A stretch of DNA of 38,476 nucleotides from REEB95 sp050729835 (lineage in GTDB: Bacteria > Pseudomonadota > Alphaproteobacteria > ATCC43930 > CGMCC-115725), in contig JBOHLS010000023.1 in assembly GCA_050729835.1 (NCBI GenBank), positions 1 through 38,476 on the forward strand. Direction: 5' to 3'. Made by a program: the position numbers and the translations under genes. The notes below the pieces were generated by a model. That model made no database searches, was not told the origin of the DNA, and saw only the letters and a list, made by a program, of their open reading frames with translations. Each line of letters opens with the position of its first letter. Positions within the stretch are counted from its first letter, which is position 1. This document shows, one piece after another, positions 24,327-31,943 of the stretch.

Positions 24327-24863
24327 ATGGATTCGTTTATCAAGACGGTGAAAACCGTCTCGCAGGTTTGTGGCGTCTTCGCCGCCGGCTTGATCGCGCT
24401 CGGCGTCTTCATCATCTGTGAAATGGTGATCGAGCGCTCGTTCATCGGCAGCAACACCGTCTGGCAGATCGACTTCACGACCAACTGCCTGATCGCCGCG
24501 ACCTTCATCGGCAGCCCTTACGTGCTGATGACCCGCGGTCACGTCAACGTCGACGTGCTGCCGTTGCACGTCGGGCCGCGCGTGCGCTTCTGGCTGGCGC
24601 TATTTTCGATCCTGACAGGGATGGCGTTCGTGCTGGTGATGACGGTGCTCGCCTTCGGCCTCTGGCGCGAATCCTGGGTACACGACTGGCACTCCAACAC
24701 CGTGTGGCGCGAGCGGCTGTGGATCCCCTATGCGGCGATGCCGGCGGGCCTCGCCTTGCTCGCGCTGCAATACGTCGTGGAATTCATCTGTCTGGTGACC
24801 GGCCGCGAACCGCCGTTCGGTATCCGCGGCGACCGCCCAGGCCATCCCGAAATCGCGCCATGA
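24327..24863 (+). CDS. dctQ: TRAP transporter small permease (DctQ family)
   Basis: DctQ (178 aa) is the small membrane subunit. Four hydrophobic segments are visible, near residues 12-34, 49-68, 88-111 and 132-155. The DctQ-typical WQIDFTTNCLIAATFIGSPYVLMTRGHVNVDVL links the second segment to the RGHV/DV loop. The C-terminus is cytoplasmic and polar. The stop overlaps the dctM start (ATGA), so synthesis is coupled. The gene starts 37 bp after dctP. Confidence 0.92.
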   Translation: MDSFIKTVKTVSQVCGVFAAGLIALGVFIICEMVIERSFIGSNTVWQIDFTTNCLIAATFIGSPYVLMTRGHVNVDVLPLHVGPRVRFWLALFSILTGMAFVLVMTVLAFGLWRESWVHDWHSNTVWRERLWIPYAAMPAGLALLALQYVVEFICLVTGREPPFGIRGDRPGHPEIAP

Positions 24864-26176
24864 GTCCGGACGTCGCCGGCACGCTGGTGCTGGTCGTGAC
24901 CATCGTGATGCTGATCTCGGGCGTGCCGGTCGGTTTCGGCATCGGCGCGGTGGCACTCGGCTTCATCGTCTTCTTCCAGGGGATCGACGGCCTGCAGGTC
25001 GTCGCCCAGACCTTCTATTCCGGCCTCGACGACTTCACCCTGGTGTCGATTCCGATGTTCGTGATGATGGGCGCGGCGATCGGCTCGTCGCCAGCGGGCA
25101 AGGATCTCTACGAAGCGCTCGACCGCTGGCTCTATCGCCTGCCTGGCGGTTTGGTGCTGTCGAACCTCGGCGCCTGCGCCATCTTCGCCGCACTGACCGG
25201 CTCGTCGCCGGCATGCTGCGCCGCCATCGGCAAAATGGGCATTCCCGAAATGCGCCGGCGCGGCTATCCCGACGGCGTCGCCACCGGCTCGATTTGCGCC
25301 GGCGGCACGCTCGGCATCCTGATCCCACCGTCGATCACCTTCATCCTCTACGGCATCGCCACCGAGAATTCGATCGGCCGGCTGTTCCTCGCCGGCGTCG
25401 TGCCGGGGCTGATGTTGACTGGCCTGTTCATGCTGTGGACGCTGTTCAAGATCTGGCGCGTCGGCTTCCGGCCCTATGCCGCCAGCTTCCGCTATAGCTG
25501 GGCGCAGAAATTCAGCGCCATACCCAAGATCATGCCGTTCGTCGTCATCATCGCCGGCGTCATGTACGTGCTCTATGGCGGCGTCGCCACGCCGTCGGAG
25601 GCGGCCGGCGTCGGCGCGGCGCTGTGCTTCCTGCTGGCCATCCTCATCTACAAGATGTGGAACCCGCGCGAGTGGTGGACGATCCTGCGTGACACCGCGC
25701 GTGAATCGATAATGATCCTGACCATCATCGCCGCCGCGGTGCTGTTCGGCTACATGCTGACGTCGCTCTACCTGACGCAATCGCTGGCGCAGGCGATCGC
25801 CGACATGCACGCCAACCACTGGCTGCTGATGTTCACGATCAACGTGTTCCTGCTGGTCTGCGGCTTCTTCATTCCGCCGGCGGCGGTGATCCTGATGGCC
25901 AGCCCGATCCTGCTACCGATCATCACGGCGGCTGGCTTCGATCCGATCTGGTTCGGCGTCATCCTGACCATCAACATGGAGATCGGCCTCATCCATCCGC
26001 CGGTCGGACTCAACCTCTATATCGTCAACGCCATCGCGCCCGACGTGCCGCTGGTAACGGTGATGTGGGGTACGTTGCCTTACGTTCTGTGCATGATGCT
26101 GCAGATCGTCCTGCTCTGCGCCTTTCCGCAGATCGCCACCTGGCTGCCCAATCACCTGATGGGCATCGGCCATTGA
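24860..26176 (+). CDS. dctM: TRAP transporter large permease (DctM family)
   Basis: DctM (438 aa) carries the sodium-coupled transport path, with about 12 hydrophobic segments. Family motifs include LISGVPVGFGIGAVALGF, SIPMFVMMGAAIGSS, AALTGSSPACCAAIGKMGIPEMRRRGYPDGVATGSICAGGTLGILIPPSITFILYG and NMEIGLIHPPVGLNLYIVNAIAP. The start ATG 24860 overlaps the dctQ stop; the stop TGA overlaps the TTG start of the regulator gene. The longer in-frame reading that begins inside dctQ is shadow. Confidence 0.94.
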   Translation: MSPDVAGTLVLVVTIVMLISGVPVGFGIGAVALGFIVFFQGIDGLQVVAQTFYSGLDDFTLVSIPMFVMMGAAIGSSPAGKDLYEALDRWLYRLPGGLVLSNLGACAIFAALTGSSPACCAAIGKMGIPEMRRRGYPDGVATGSICAGGTLGILIPPSITFILYGIATENSIGRLFLAGVVPGLMLTGLFMLWTLFKIWRVGFRPYAASFRYSWAQKFSAIPKIMPFVVIIAGVMYVLYGGVATPSEAAGVGAALCFLLAILIYKMWNPREWWTILRDTARESIMILTIIAAAVLFGYMLTSLYLTQSLAQAIADMHANHWLLMFTINVFLLVCGFFIPPAAVILMASPILLPIITAAGFDPIWFGVILTINMEIGLIHPPVGLNLYIVNAIAPDVPLVTVMWGTLPYVLCMMLQIVLLCAFPQIATWLPNHLMGIGH

Positions 26177-26793
26177 GGCGCGCCGCCGCCAAGAAGCCGG
26201 CGCGCAAACCCCGCGGCGCAAGCCTGCCCGGCATCGGCGCGCGCATCCGTTTCATGCGCCATCAGCGCGGCACGACGCTCGAACGGCTGGCGGCGGCGTC
26301 CGGCCTGACCAAGAGCTTCGTCTCCAAGATCGAGCGCGGCGTCGCGGTGCCGTCGATCTCGACGGCGATGAAGCTGGCGCAAAGTTTCGGCATTACCGTC
26401 GCGCAGCTGCTCGGCGAGGAGCACGATTCCGACGCGGTGTGCGTCGTGCGCAAGAACCAGCGCCGGGCATTCATGCGGCCGGGCAGCGCCGCGGGCTACA
26501 ATTACGAGCTGGTCGCCGGCGCCAAACGCTTCAAGCGCATGGAGCCCTATGTCATGCGGCCGCCCTTGCGGTTCCCGGACGACCGGCTGTTCGAGCACGT
26601 CGGCGAAGAGTTTATGTTCGTGCTTGCCGGGCGGGTCGAGGTGACGCTGTCCGGCCGGCGCATTGTCCTGGGCGTGGGCGACGCGCTCTATTTCGACTCC
26701 CACCTGCCCCACCGCACGCGCTCGCTCGGCCGCAAGAACGCCGAGGTGCTGGTGGTGATTCTCGGCATGGAATCCCAACCGCACCCCACTTGA
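26173..26793 (+). CDS. XRE-family transcriptional regulator with C-terminal cupin domain
   Basis: This 206-aa regulator has a basic N-terminus (RRAAAKKPARKPRGAS), a helix-turn-helix of XRE type, GARIRFMRHQRGTTLERLAAASGLTKSFVSKIERGVAVPSISTAMKLAQSFGITVAQLLGEE (about 18-77), and a cupin_2 sensor domain near the end (PDDRLFEHVGEEFMFVLAGRVEVTLSGRRIVLGVGDALYFDSHLPHRTRSLG). The likely start is TTG 26173, which overlaps the dctM stop (TTGA); no in-frame ATG lies nearby before the HTH. This family (PuuR/SutR-like) commonly controls the adjacent catabolic or transport operon and senses a small ligand in the cupin. It is likely the operon's own regulator and a candidate ligand of the palindrome at 22350. 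Confidence 0.9.
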   Translation: MRRAAAKKPARKPRGASLPGIGARIRFMRHQRGTTLERLAAASGLTKSFVSKIERGVAVPSISTAMKLAQSFGITVAQLLGEEHDSDAVCVVRKNQRRAFMRPGSAAGYNYELVAGAKRFKRMEPYVMRPPLRFPDDRLFEHVGEEFMFVLAGRVEVTLSGRRIVLGVGDALYFDSHLPHRTRSLGRKNAEVLVVILGMESQPHPT

Positions 26794-26909
26794 GGCGGCG
26801 CTGAGCGTCAGCGCGACTCGTCCAAAAATCTCACAGCCCGAGTCGGCGATTTCGCGTGACGGTCAGCGCGAATCACCCAATACTTGTGCGTCAGCGACGG
26901 AGGACATCC

Positions 26910-27185
26910 ATGCCTCACACCTTCGCACGCGCCGTCCTGGCCTCGGTCATTGCCTTCGGCACGCTCGTTCTCAGCACCGGCTCGGCGGTACCCGCCGATT
27001 ACGACCAAGGCCGATACTCCTATACCGCGCCGCTCCCGCCGATCATCGTACCCGACGCGCAGCGCGACGGGCGCACCATCGTCATCGTGCGCGAGCCGCC
27101 GTCGCTGCTGACACCGGCCGATCTGCATTTCTCGGTCGAGCAGAAGAACGGCGTCACTGTCGTACGTGGGCCGCTGGCGCACTGA
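26910..27185 (+). CDS. Small secreted hypothetical protein
   Basis: This 91-aa protein starts at ATG 26910 with ggagga upstream. MPHTFARAVLASVIAFGTLVLSTGSAVPADYDQG is a signal peptide, so it is probably periplasmic. The mature part, about 60 residues (RYSYTAPLPPIIVPDAQRDGRTIVIVREPPSLLTPADLHFSVEQKNGVTVVRGPLAH), is Pro-rich with predicted beta character and no motif I know. It lies 116 bp after the regulator and 56 bp before the cupin gene, same strand. Function unknown. Confidence 0.7.
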   Translation: MPHTFARAVLASVIAFGTLVLSTGSAVPADYDQGRYSYTAPLPPIIVPDAQRDGRTIVIVREPPSLLTPADLHFSVEQKNGVTVVRGPLAH

Positions 27186-27241
27186 AATCCGACCGGCGCG
27201 AGCGCGCGCAATCCATCTCGTCTGACCCCGGGAGAGCGAGA

Positions 27242-27652
27242 ATGATCCGAGCCCTTGCCGTCGCCGCCGCGGCGGCGCTGTTGTTGGCGGTCGGCGCCGA
27301 TGCGCAGCCGGCGCCGCCGCCCAAGCCGATCCAGACGCATATCTTTCTGAACCACGTGCCGGTGAGCGGCGTGCCGGGCAAGACCGCGACCATGCGGGCG
27401 ATCGAGTGGCCGCCCAACGCCAGCAGCGGCCGCCATTACCACGACGGCGACGAATACGGCCTAGTGACCGAAGGTGCCTTGCGCATCATCTATTTCAACG
27501 GCAAGCCGCCGCTCACGGTGAAGGCCGGCGAGGCCTATCACAATCCCGCCGGGCTGGTGCACGAGACGCGCAACGCCTCGTCGAGCATGACCTATTCGAT
27601 TTCGGTGCTGGTGCTCGACCGCGGCAAGCCGTTCAGCGAACCGGCGAAATAA
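27242..27652 (+). CDS. Secreted cupin-domain protein
   Basis: This 136-aa protein has an N-terminal signal peptide (MIRALAVAAAAALLLAVGADAQPAPP) and a single cupin_2 barrel. Cupin motif 1 is WPPNASSGRHYHDGDEYGLVTEGALRI (His and Glu metal ligands in HYHDGDEY); motif 2 is KAGEAYHNPAGLVHETRNAS. A metal-binding periplasmic cupin of unknown substrate. It is convergent with the deacetylase gene (13 bp between stops) and may belong to the preceding module, but its own ribosome-binding site (ccccgggagagcgaga) suggests independent translation. Confidence 0.85.
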   Translation: MIRALAVAAAAALLLAVGADAQPAPPPKPIQTHIFLNHVPVSGVPGKTATMRAIEWPPNASSGRHYHDGDEYGLVTEGALRIIYFNGKPPLTVKAGEAYHNPAGLVHETRNASSSMTYSISVLVLDRGKPFSEPAK

Positions 27653-27665
27653 TTCGACGGCGGCG

Positions 27666-28586
27666 TCAGCCGGCGCCGCGCGCCTTGACCACTGCCGTCA
27701 GCGGCACCAGCACGACGCCCTGGCGCGACAAGGTCGGCAGCCAGCGGGCCAGCGCCGCCAGCGTCGCCTCGTGTGGATGGCCGACGGCGATGGCGCTGCC
27801 GCGCTGGCGCGCGAGCCTCACCAGCTGGGCCAGACGCGCGTCGACCGCGACCGCAGCCTGTTCGCCGTCGAGAAAGATGTCGCGCGTCACGTAGGGCACG
27901 CCGAAGTCGCGTGCCGCCAGCGCCACCGGCTCGGTCGGCATGGCGCGCGCGTCGAGATAGAGCAGGCCGCGCCGCTTGAGCTCGCCCATTACCACCTGCA
28001 TCGCCGGCGCATCGGCGGCGAATGTGGTGCCCATGTGGTTGTCGACGCCGACATAGGCGTCGAAGCGCGCCAGGTCCCAGCGCAGCCGCCGCACAAGCTC
28101 GTCGCGCGACATGTTGCGGTCGAGACCGTAGGCGCCCATCGCCGCGGTCACCGAGACCGGCTCCATCGGCACATGCAGCAGCAGCTCGTGGCCGGCGCGC
28201 CTCGCGTCCGCGGCCTGGTCGGCGAGATCGCCGGCATAGGCGACGAAGGACAGCGTCACCGCCGGCGGCAGCGCGACGGCGCGCGCGGTCGCGGCGCGAT
28301 TGGCGCCGAGCCCGTCGATGACGACGGCGACGCGCGGACGGACGGTCGCCGGCGCCGGCACGGCATAGCGCACCCACGCCGGCAGGTTGCCGGGCGGCGC
28401 GGCTTCGGCCGCCGGCAGCGGTACGCTCGCCGCCGGAATGGTCGCAACCGCGCGATTGTCCGGACGCCGTTCGCGCTCGTGCCAGACGCCGAAAGCGAGC
28501 AACAGCGCGAGCGCCAGCAGAGCCCACCGGCGCCAACGCCGCCGCGCGGGTTGCGGCGGCGACGTCTTGTTGCGATGTTCGGTCAT
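27666..28586 (-). CDS. Divergent polysaccharide deacetylase family protein (YibQ-like), membrane-anchored
   Basis: This 306-aa protein starts at ATG 28586 (a GTG at 28601 is an alternative). A cytoplasmic Arg-rich head and a membrane segment (RRWALLALALLLAFGVWHE, about 19-37) precede a Pro/Ala linker and the deacetylase-like domain: RVAVVIDGLGANRAATARAVALPPAVTLSFVAYAGDLADQAADARRAGHELLLHVPMEP, then VDNHMGTTFAADAPAM, YLDARAMPTEP and GSAIAVGHPHEATLAALARWLP. These match the divergent polysaccharide deacetylase family (DUF610/YibQ), often cell-envelope related. The usual NodB metal pair is altered in this family. It is divergent from trpG. Confidence 0.85.
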   Translation of the reverse strand: MTEHRNKTSPPQPARRRWRRWALLALALLLAFGVWHERERRPDNRAVATIPAASVPLPAAEAAPPGNLPAWVRYAVPAPATVRPRVAVVIDGLGANRAATARAVALPPAVTLSFVAYAGDLADQAADARRAGHELLLHVPMEPVSVTAAMGAYGLDRNMSRDELVRRLRWDLARFDAYVGVDNHMGTTFAADAPAMQVVMGELKRRGLLYLDARAMPTEPVALAARDFGVPYVTRDIFLDGEQAAVAVDARLAQLVRLARQRGSAIAVGHPHEATLAALARWLPTLSRQGVVLVPLTAVVKARGAG

Positions 28587-28702
28587 TTCGTTCACTGCCA
28601 CGCGCTTCGCCCTCGTGCTGCACCTCGCTCGGGCCGGGAGGTCCCGAGCCGACGCGCTTTTCTGCGACGCACGGCCGGCCGGAGAGCGCCAGTTTAGCCG
28701 AT

Positions 28703-28731
28703 TTCACAGCGCCGATGCGGCCTGATATAAC
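28703..28731 (+). promoter_or_regulatory. Probable sigma-70-type promoter of trpGDC
   Basis: TTCACA (28703-28708) and TATAAC (28726-28731) are separated by exactly 17 bp, and the -10 ends 20 bp before the trpG ATG. The leader would be very short, leaving little room for attenuation. It gives trpG-trpD-trpC their own promoter, consistent with their separation from trpE. Confidence 0.5.
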
Positions 28732-28751
28732 GTTGGCGACGGGGTCCCGCT

Positions 28752-29336
28752 ATGTTCCTGCTGATCGATAACTACGACAGTTTCACCTACAACCTGTGGC
28801 ACTACCTGGGCGAGCTCGGCGCCGAGGTAGTTGTCAAGCGCAACGACACCCTGTCGGTGGCCGATGCACTCGCCTTGAAGCCGCAGGGCATCATCATCTC
28901 GCCGGGGCCGAGCGACCCCGACCGCGCCGGCATCTGCCTCGAGCTCGTCGCCAAGGCCGGACGCGTTCCGCTGCTCGGCGTCTGCCTCGGCCACCAGGCT
29001 ATCGGCCAGGCCTTCGGCGGCAAGGTGGTGCGCGCTAAGGTGCCGATGCACGGCAAGCTGAGCGCGATCCGCCATACCGGCAACGGCGTGTTCGCCGACC
29101 TGCCCAATCCGTTCCAGGCCACGCGCTACCATTCGCTGATCGTCGAGCGCGCCAGCCTGCCCGGCGCGCTCACCGTCACTGCCGAGACCGAGGACGGCAT
29201 CGTCATGGGCCTCCAGCATCGCGAGCGGCCGGTGCATGGCGTGCAGTTCCATCCCGAAAGCATCGCTTCGCAAGGCGGCCACCGTCTGCTCAAGAATTTC
29301 CTCGCCTTCGCCGCCGCCGAAAGTGTCACGGCATGA
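28752..29336 (+). CDS. trpG: Anthranilate synthase component II (glutamine amidotransferase)
   Basis: TrpG (194 aa) releases ammonia from glutamine for TrpE. It is a class I amidotransferase: MFLLIDNYDSFTYNL start, ISPGPSDPDRAG, nucleophile Cys78 in GVCLGHQAIGQAFGG, and the catalytic His167/Glu169 in VHGVQFHPESIAS. RYHSLIVE is also conserved. Some TrpG proteins also serve p-aminobenzoate synthesis (PabA). The stop overlaps the trpD start (ATGA). It lies 6.4 kb from trpE, with an uptake/catabolic block between. Confidence 0.95.
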   Translation: MFLLIDNYDSFTYNLWHYLGELGAEVVVKRNDTLSVADALALKPQGIIISPGPSDPDRAGICLELVAKAGRVPLLGVCLGHQAIGQAFGGKVVRAKVPMHGKLSAIRHTGNGVFADLPNPFQATRYHSLIVERASLPGALTVTAETEDGIVMGLQHRERPVHGVQFHPESIASQGGHRLLKNFLAFAAAESVTA

Positions 29337-30364
29337 GCGACAAGGTCGACTTCAAGGCGCTGCTGGCGAAAGTGGCGGCGGGCGAGCGGCTGGCCGAGGC
29401 CGACGCTGCCCGTGCCTTCGAGGCGATGATGTCGGGCGACGCGACGCCGGCGCAGATGGGCGGCTTCCTGATGGCGCTGCGTGTACGCGGCGAGACCGTC
29501 GACGAGATCGCCGCCGCGGCGCACGCCATGCGTGACAAGGCGCTGCACATCCAGGCGCCGCCCGGCGCCATCGACGTCGTCGGCACCGGCGGCGACGGCC
29601 GCGGAAGCTTCAACGTCTCGACCGCGGCGGCGATCGTCGCGGCCGGCGCCGGCGCCCACGTTGCCAAGCACGGCAACCGCAACTTCTCGTCGCATTCCGG
29701 CTCGGCCGACATCCTGGCGGCGCTCGGCGTCAACATCGAGGCCGATCCCAGACTGGTCGAGCGCGCGATCCACGAAGCCGGCATCGGCTTCATGATGGCG
29801 CCGCGCTATCACGCCGCCACGCGCCACGTCGCGCCGACGCGCGTCGAACTCGGCACGCGCACGGTGTTCAACCTGCTCGGGCCGCTGTCGAACCCGGCGC
29901 TGGTCAAGCGTTTGCTGGTCGGCGTGTTCGCGCCGCAATGGGTGACGCCGGTGACCGAAGTGTTGGGCAAGCTTGGCGCCGAGCATGCCTGGGTGGTGCA
30001 CGGCGACGGCTTCGACGAGATCACGACAACGGGCAAGACGTCCGTCGCCGAATGGAAGAACGGCAAGCTTTCCACCTTCGAGGTTGCGCCCGAGATGGCC
30101 GGTCTGCCGCGCGCCACGATCGCGCAACTCAAGGGCGCCGATCCAGCGGCGAACGCAGCCCAGCTCAAGGCCATCCTCGCCGGCGAGACCGGACCGCTGC
30201 GCGATTGCGTGCTACTCAATGCGGCCGCCGCGTTGATCGTCGCCGGCCGCGCCAGCGACCTGATTTCGGGCGTGCGGCGGGCGGCGGATTCGATCGCCTC
30301 GGGCGCCGCCAGACGCGCGCTCGACAAGATGGTGGCGATCACCAACGAAACGGTGCCGGCATGA
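29333..30364 (+). CDS. trpD: Anthranilate phosphoribosyltransferase
   Basis: TrpD (343 aa) adds phosphoribose to anthranilate. The PRPP-binding GTGGDGRGSFNVSTAAAIVAAGAG (about residues 83-106), KHGNRNFSSHSGSADILAALG, IGFMMAPRYHAATRHVAPTRVELGTRTVFNLLGPLSNPA and VHGDGFDEITTTG are typical. The start overlaps the trpG stop by 4 bp. After its stop an inserted palindromic repeat separates it from trpC, so coupling to trpC is lost. Confidence 0.96.
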   Translation: MSDKVDFKALLAKVAAGERLAEADAARAFEAMMSGDATPAQMGGFLMALRVRGETVDEIAAAAHAMRDKALHIQAPPGAIDVVGTGGDGRGSFNVSTAAAIVAAGAGAHVAKHGNRNFSSHSGSADILAALGVNIEADPRLVERAIHEAGIGFMMAPRYHAATRHVAPTRVELGTRTVFNLLGPLSNPALVKRLLVGVFAPQWVTPVTEVLGKLGAEHAWVVHGDGFDEITTTGKTSVAEWKNGKLSTFEVAPEMAGLPRATIAQLKGADPAANAAQLKAILAGETGPLRDCVLLNAAAALIVAGRASDLISGVRRAADSIASGAARRALDKMVAITNETVPA

Positions 30365-30410
30365 GCGCGAAAAGTCTGCACAAGGAGATACAATCCAAGC
30401 TCGCAGAATC

Positions 30411-30510
30411 TCCCCCTCCCCCTTACCCTTCCCTCTCCCCCTCCGGGGGAGAGGGTTGCTTTGGGTTGGCGAGGCGAACGCTGAGCCTTACCCAAAGCTG
30501 GGTGAGGGGA
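30411..30510. repeat. GC-rich palindromic repeat between trpD and trpC
   Basis: It begins ctccccctcccccttaccct, contains the hairpin CCCTCTCCCCCTC-c-GGGGGAGAGGG, continues ggttggcgaggcgaa and ends cttacccaaagctgggtgag. The same layout occurs at 8078-8170. It takes up most of the 172-bp trpD-trpC gap, and the ends cttaccca/tgggtgag can pair. It could reduce expression of trpC, moaC and moeA relative to trpGD; that is inference. Confidence 0.75.
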
Positions 30511-30536
30511 ATCGATCGCCACGGGAGCAAGGGCGG

Positions 30537-31343
30537 ATGAGCGATGTGTTGGTGAAAATCTGCGCGGAAAAACGCGTCGAGATCGCCGTCAACAAGCGGC
30601 TGCATCCGCCGAGTGCGCTGGCGCAGGCGGTGAAGCGCGTGCCGCCGCCGCGCGGCTTCCTCAAGGCGCTCGAGGCGGCGCTCGCCTCGGGCCATTACGG
30701 GTTGATCGCAGAAATCAAGATGGCGTCGCCCTCTGGCGGCATGATCCGGCCGGATTTCGATCCGGCGGCGCTGGCGCGCGCCTACGAGCGCGGCGGCGCC
30801 ACCTGTCTCTCGGTGCTAACCGACGAGCCCAACTTCAAGGGCCGCCCCGAGCATCTGGTGCTGGCGCGCGCGGCGGTAAAGCTGCCGGTTCTGCGCAAGG
30901 ATTTCATGCTCGATCCCTATCAGGTGATCGAGGCGCGCGCGCTCGGCGCCGATTGCATCCTGCTCATTATGGCGGCCCTGATGGATATCGACGCCGCCGC
31001 GCTCGAAGCCAAGGCGAGCGAGCTCGGCATGGACGTGCTGGCCGAGGTGCGCGACAAGGACGAGCTCTTCCGCGCGCTCAAGCTCAAGACGCGGCTCATC
31101 GGCATCAACAACCGCAATCTCAAGACGCTCAAGACCGACACCGCCACCACCGAAAATCTCGCGCCGCTGGTGCCGCGCGACCGGCTGGTGGTGAGCGAGA
31201 GCGGCATATCCAAGCCGGCGGACGTGACGCGGCTGGCGCGCGCCGGCGCCAAGGCTTTTCTGATCGGCGAATCGCTGCTGCGCCAGCCCGATGTCGAGCA
31301 GGCGGCGCGCACCCTGCTCGCCCCGGCCGAGGCCGGCGCGTGA
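30537..31343 (+). CDS. trpC: Indole-3-glycerol phosphate synthase
   Basis: TrpC (268 aa) closes the indole ring of carboxyphenylamino-deoxyribulose phosphate. The TIM-barrel motifs are IAEIKMASPSGGMIRPDFDP (catalytic Lys; the usual KxxSPSxG is present), GATCLSVLTDEPNFKG, PVLRKDFMLDPYQVIEARALGADCILLI, LAEVRDKDE, IGINNRNLKT and VVSESGISKPADV. ATG 30537 (gcaagggcgg upstream) starts MSDVLVKICAEKRVEIA; an upstream in-frame reading is the repeat. The stop overlaps the moaC GTG. Confidence 0.96.
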   Translation: MSDVLVKICAEKRVEIAVNKRLHPPSALAQAVKRVPPPRGFLKALEAALASGHYGLIAEIKMASPSGGMIRPDFDPAALARAYERGGATCLSVLTDEPNFKGRPEHLVLARAAVKLPVLRKDFMLDPYQVIEARALGADCILLIMAALMDIDAAALEAKASELGMDVLAEVRDKDELFRALKLKTRLIGINNRNLKTLKTDTATTENLAPLVPRDRLVVSESGISKPADVTRLARAGAKAFLIGESLLRQPDVEQAARTLLAPAEAGA

Positions 31344-31822
31344 GCAAGCCTCGCCTCACGCATTTCGACAAGCAAGGCGCAGCGCGCATGGTCGATGTCT
31401 CGGCTAAAGGCGTGACCAAGCGCGTCGCGATCGCCAAGGGCAGCGTGACCATGAAGCGCGCGACGCTCGACCTGGTGCGCAGGGGCAAGGCCAAGAAAGG
31501 CGACGTGCTGGCGGTTGCGCGGCTCGCCGGCATCATGGGCGCCAAACGCACCGCCGAACTGGTGCCGCTCACCCACCCGCTCGAGCTATCGTCGGTGGCG
31601 GTCGATCTGCGCTGCGACAAGAACCGCAATGCCGTCGACATCACCGCTACCTGCAAGCACACGGGCCGCACCGGCGTCGAGATGGAGGCGTTGACCGCCG
31701 TCGCGGTCGCCGCGCTCGCGGTCTACGACATGCTTAAGGCGGTCGATCGCGGCATGACGCTCGGCGACATCCGCCTGGTGCACAAATCGGGCGGCAAGTC
31801 GGGCACCTTTGACGCGGAATGA
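31340..31822 (+). CDS. moaC: Cyclic pyranopterin monophosphate synthase accessory protein MoaC
   Basis: MoaC (160 aa) makes cyclic pyranopterin monophosphate in molybdenum-cofactor synthesis. GTG 31340 overlaps the trpC stop (GTGA). Conserved stretches are LTHFDKQGAARMVDVSAKGVTKRVAIAKG, GDVLAVARLAGIMGAKRTAELVPLTHPLELSSVAVDL (catalytic His region), and TGVEMEALTAVAVAALAVYDMLKAVDRGMTLGDIRLVHKSGGKSG. Length is normal. The trpC-moaC-moeA order is standard in alphaproteobacteria. Confidence 0.96.
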   Translation: MSKPRLTHFDKQGAARMVDVSAKGVTKRVAIAKGSVTMKRATLDLVRRGKAKKGDVLAVARLAGIMGAKRTAELVPLTHPLELSSVAVDLRCDKNRNAVDITATCKHTGRTGVEMEALTAVAVAALAVYDMLKAVDRGMTLGDIRLVHKSGGKSGTFDAE

Positions 31823-31840
31823 GTAGGATGGAAAATAGGT

Positions 31841-31934
31841 GTCATTGCGAGCCGCGGAGCGGCGAGGCAATCCAGTATTGCGCTCGTGGCTCCTGGATTG
31901 CTTCCGCTGCGCTGGCGCGCAGCATCGCAATGAC
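31841..31934. repeat. Palindromic repeat between moaC and moeA
   Basis: It starts gtcattgcgagccgcggagc, passes gaggcaatccag and ctggattgcttccgctgcgc, and ends gcatcgcaatgac. The outer arms GTCATTGCGA/TCGCAATGAC are nearly perfectly complementary, and inner GGCAATCCAG/CTGGATTGCT pair as well. This family is different from that at 8078. It resembles widespread alphaproteobacterial gtcattgcgag...ctcgcaatgac elements. It ends 9 bp before the moeA ATG. Confidence 0.8.
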
Positions 31935-31943
31935 GGTGTTGAA

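Noticed and set aside
30361..30540. A short frame starting at the ATG that overlaps the trpD stop (MSAKSLHKEIQ...)
   Set aside because: Most of its length is the palindromic repeat (PPPPYPSLSPSGGEG); probably not a real protein.
31839..31943. 35-residue N-terminal extension of MoeA
   Set aside because: Encoded by a palindromic repeat; the conserved MoeA start is ATG 31944.
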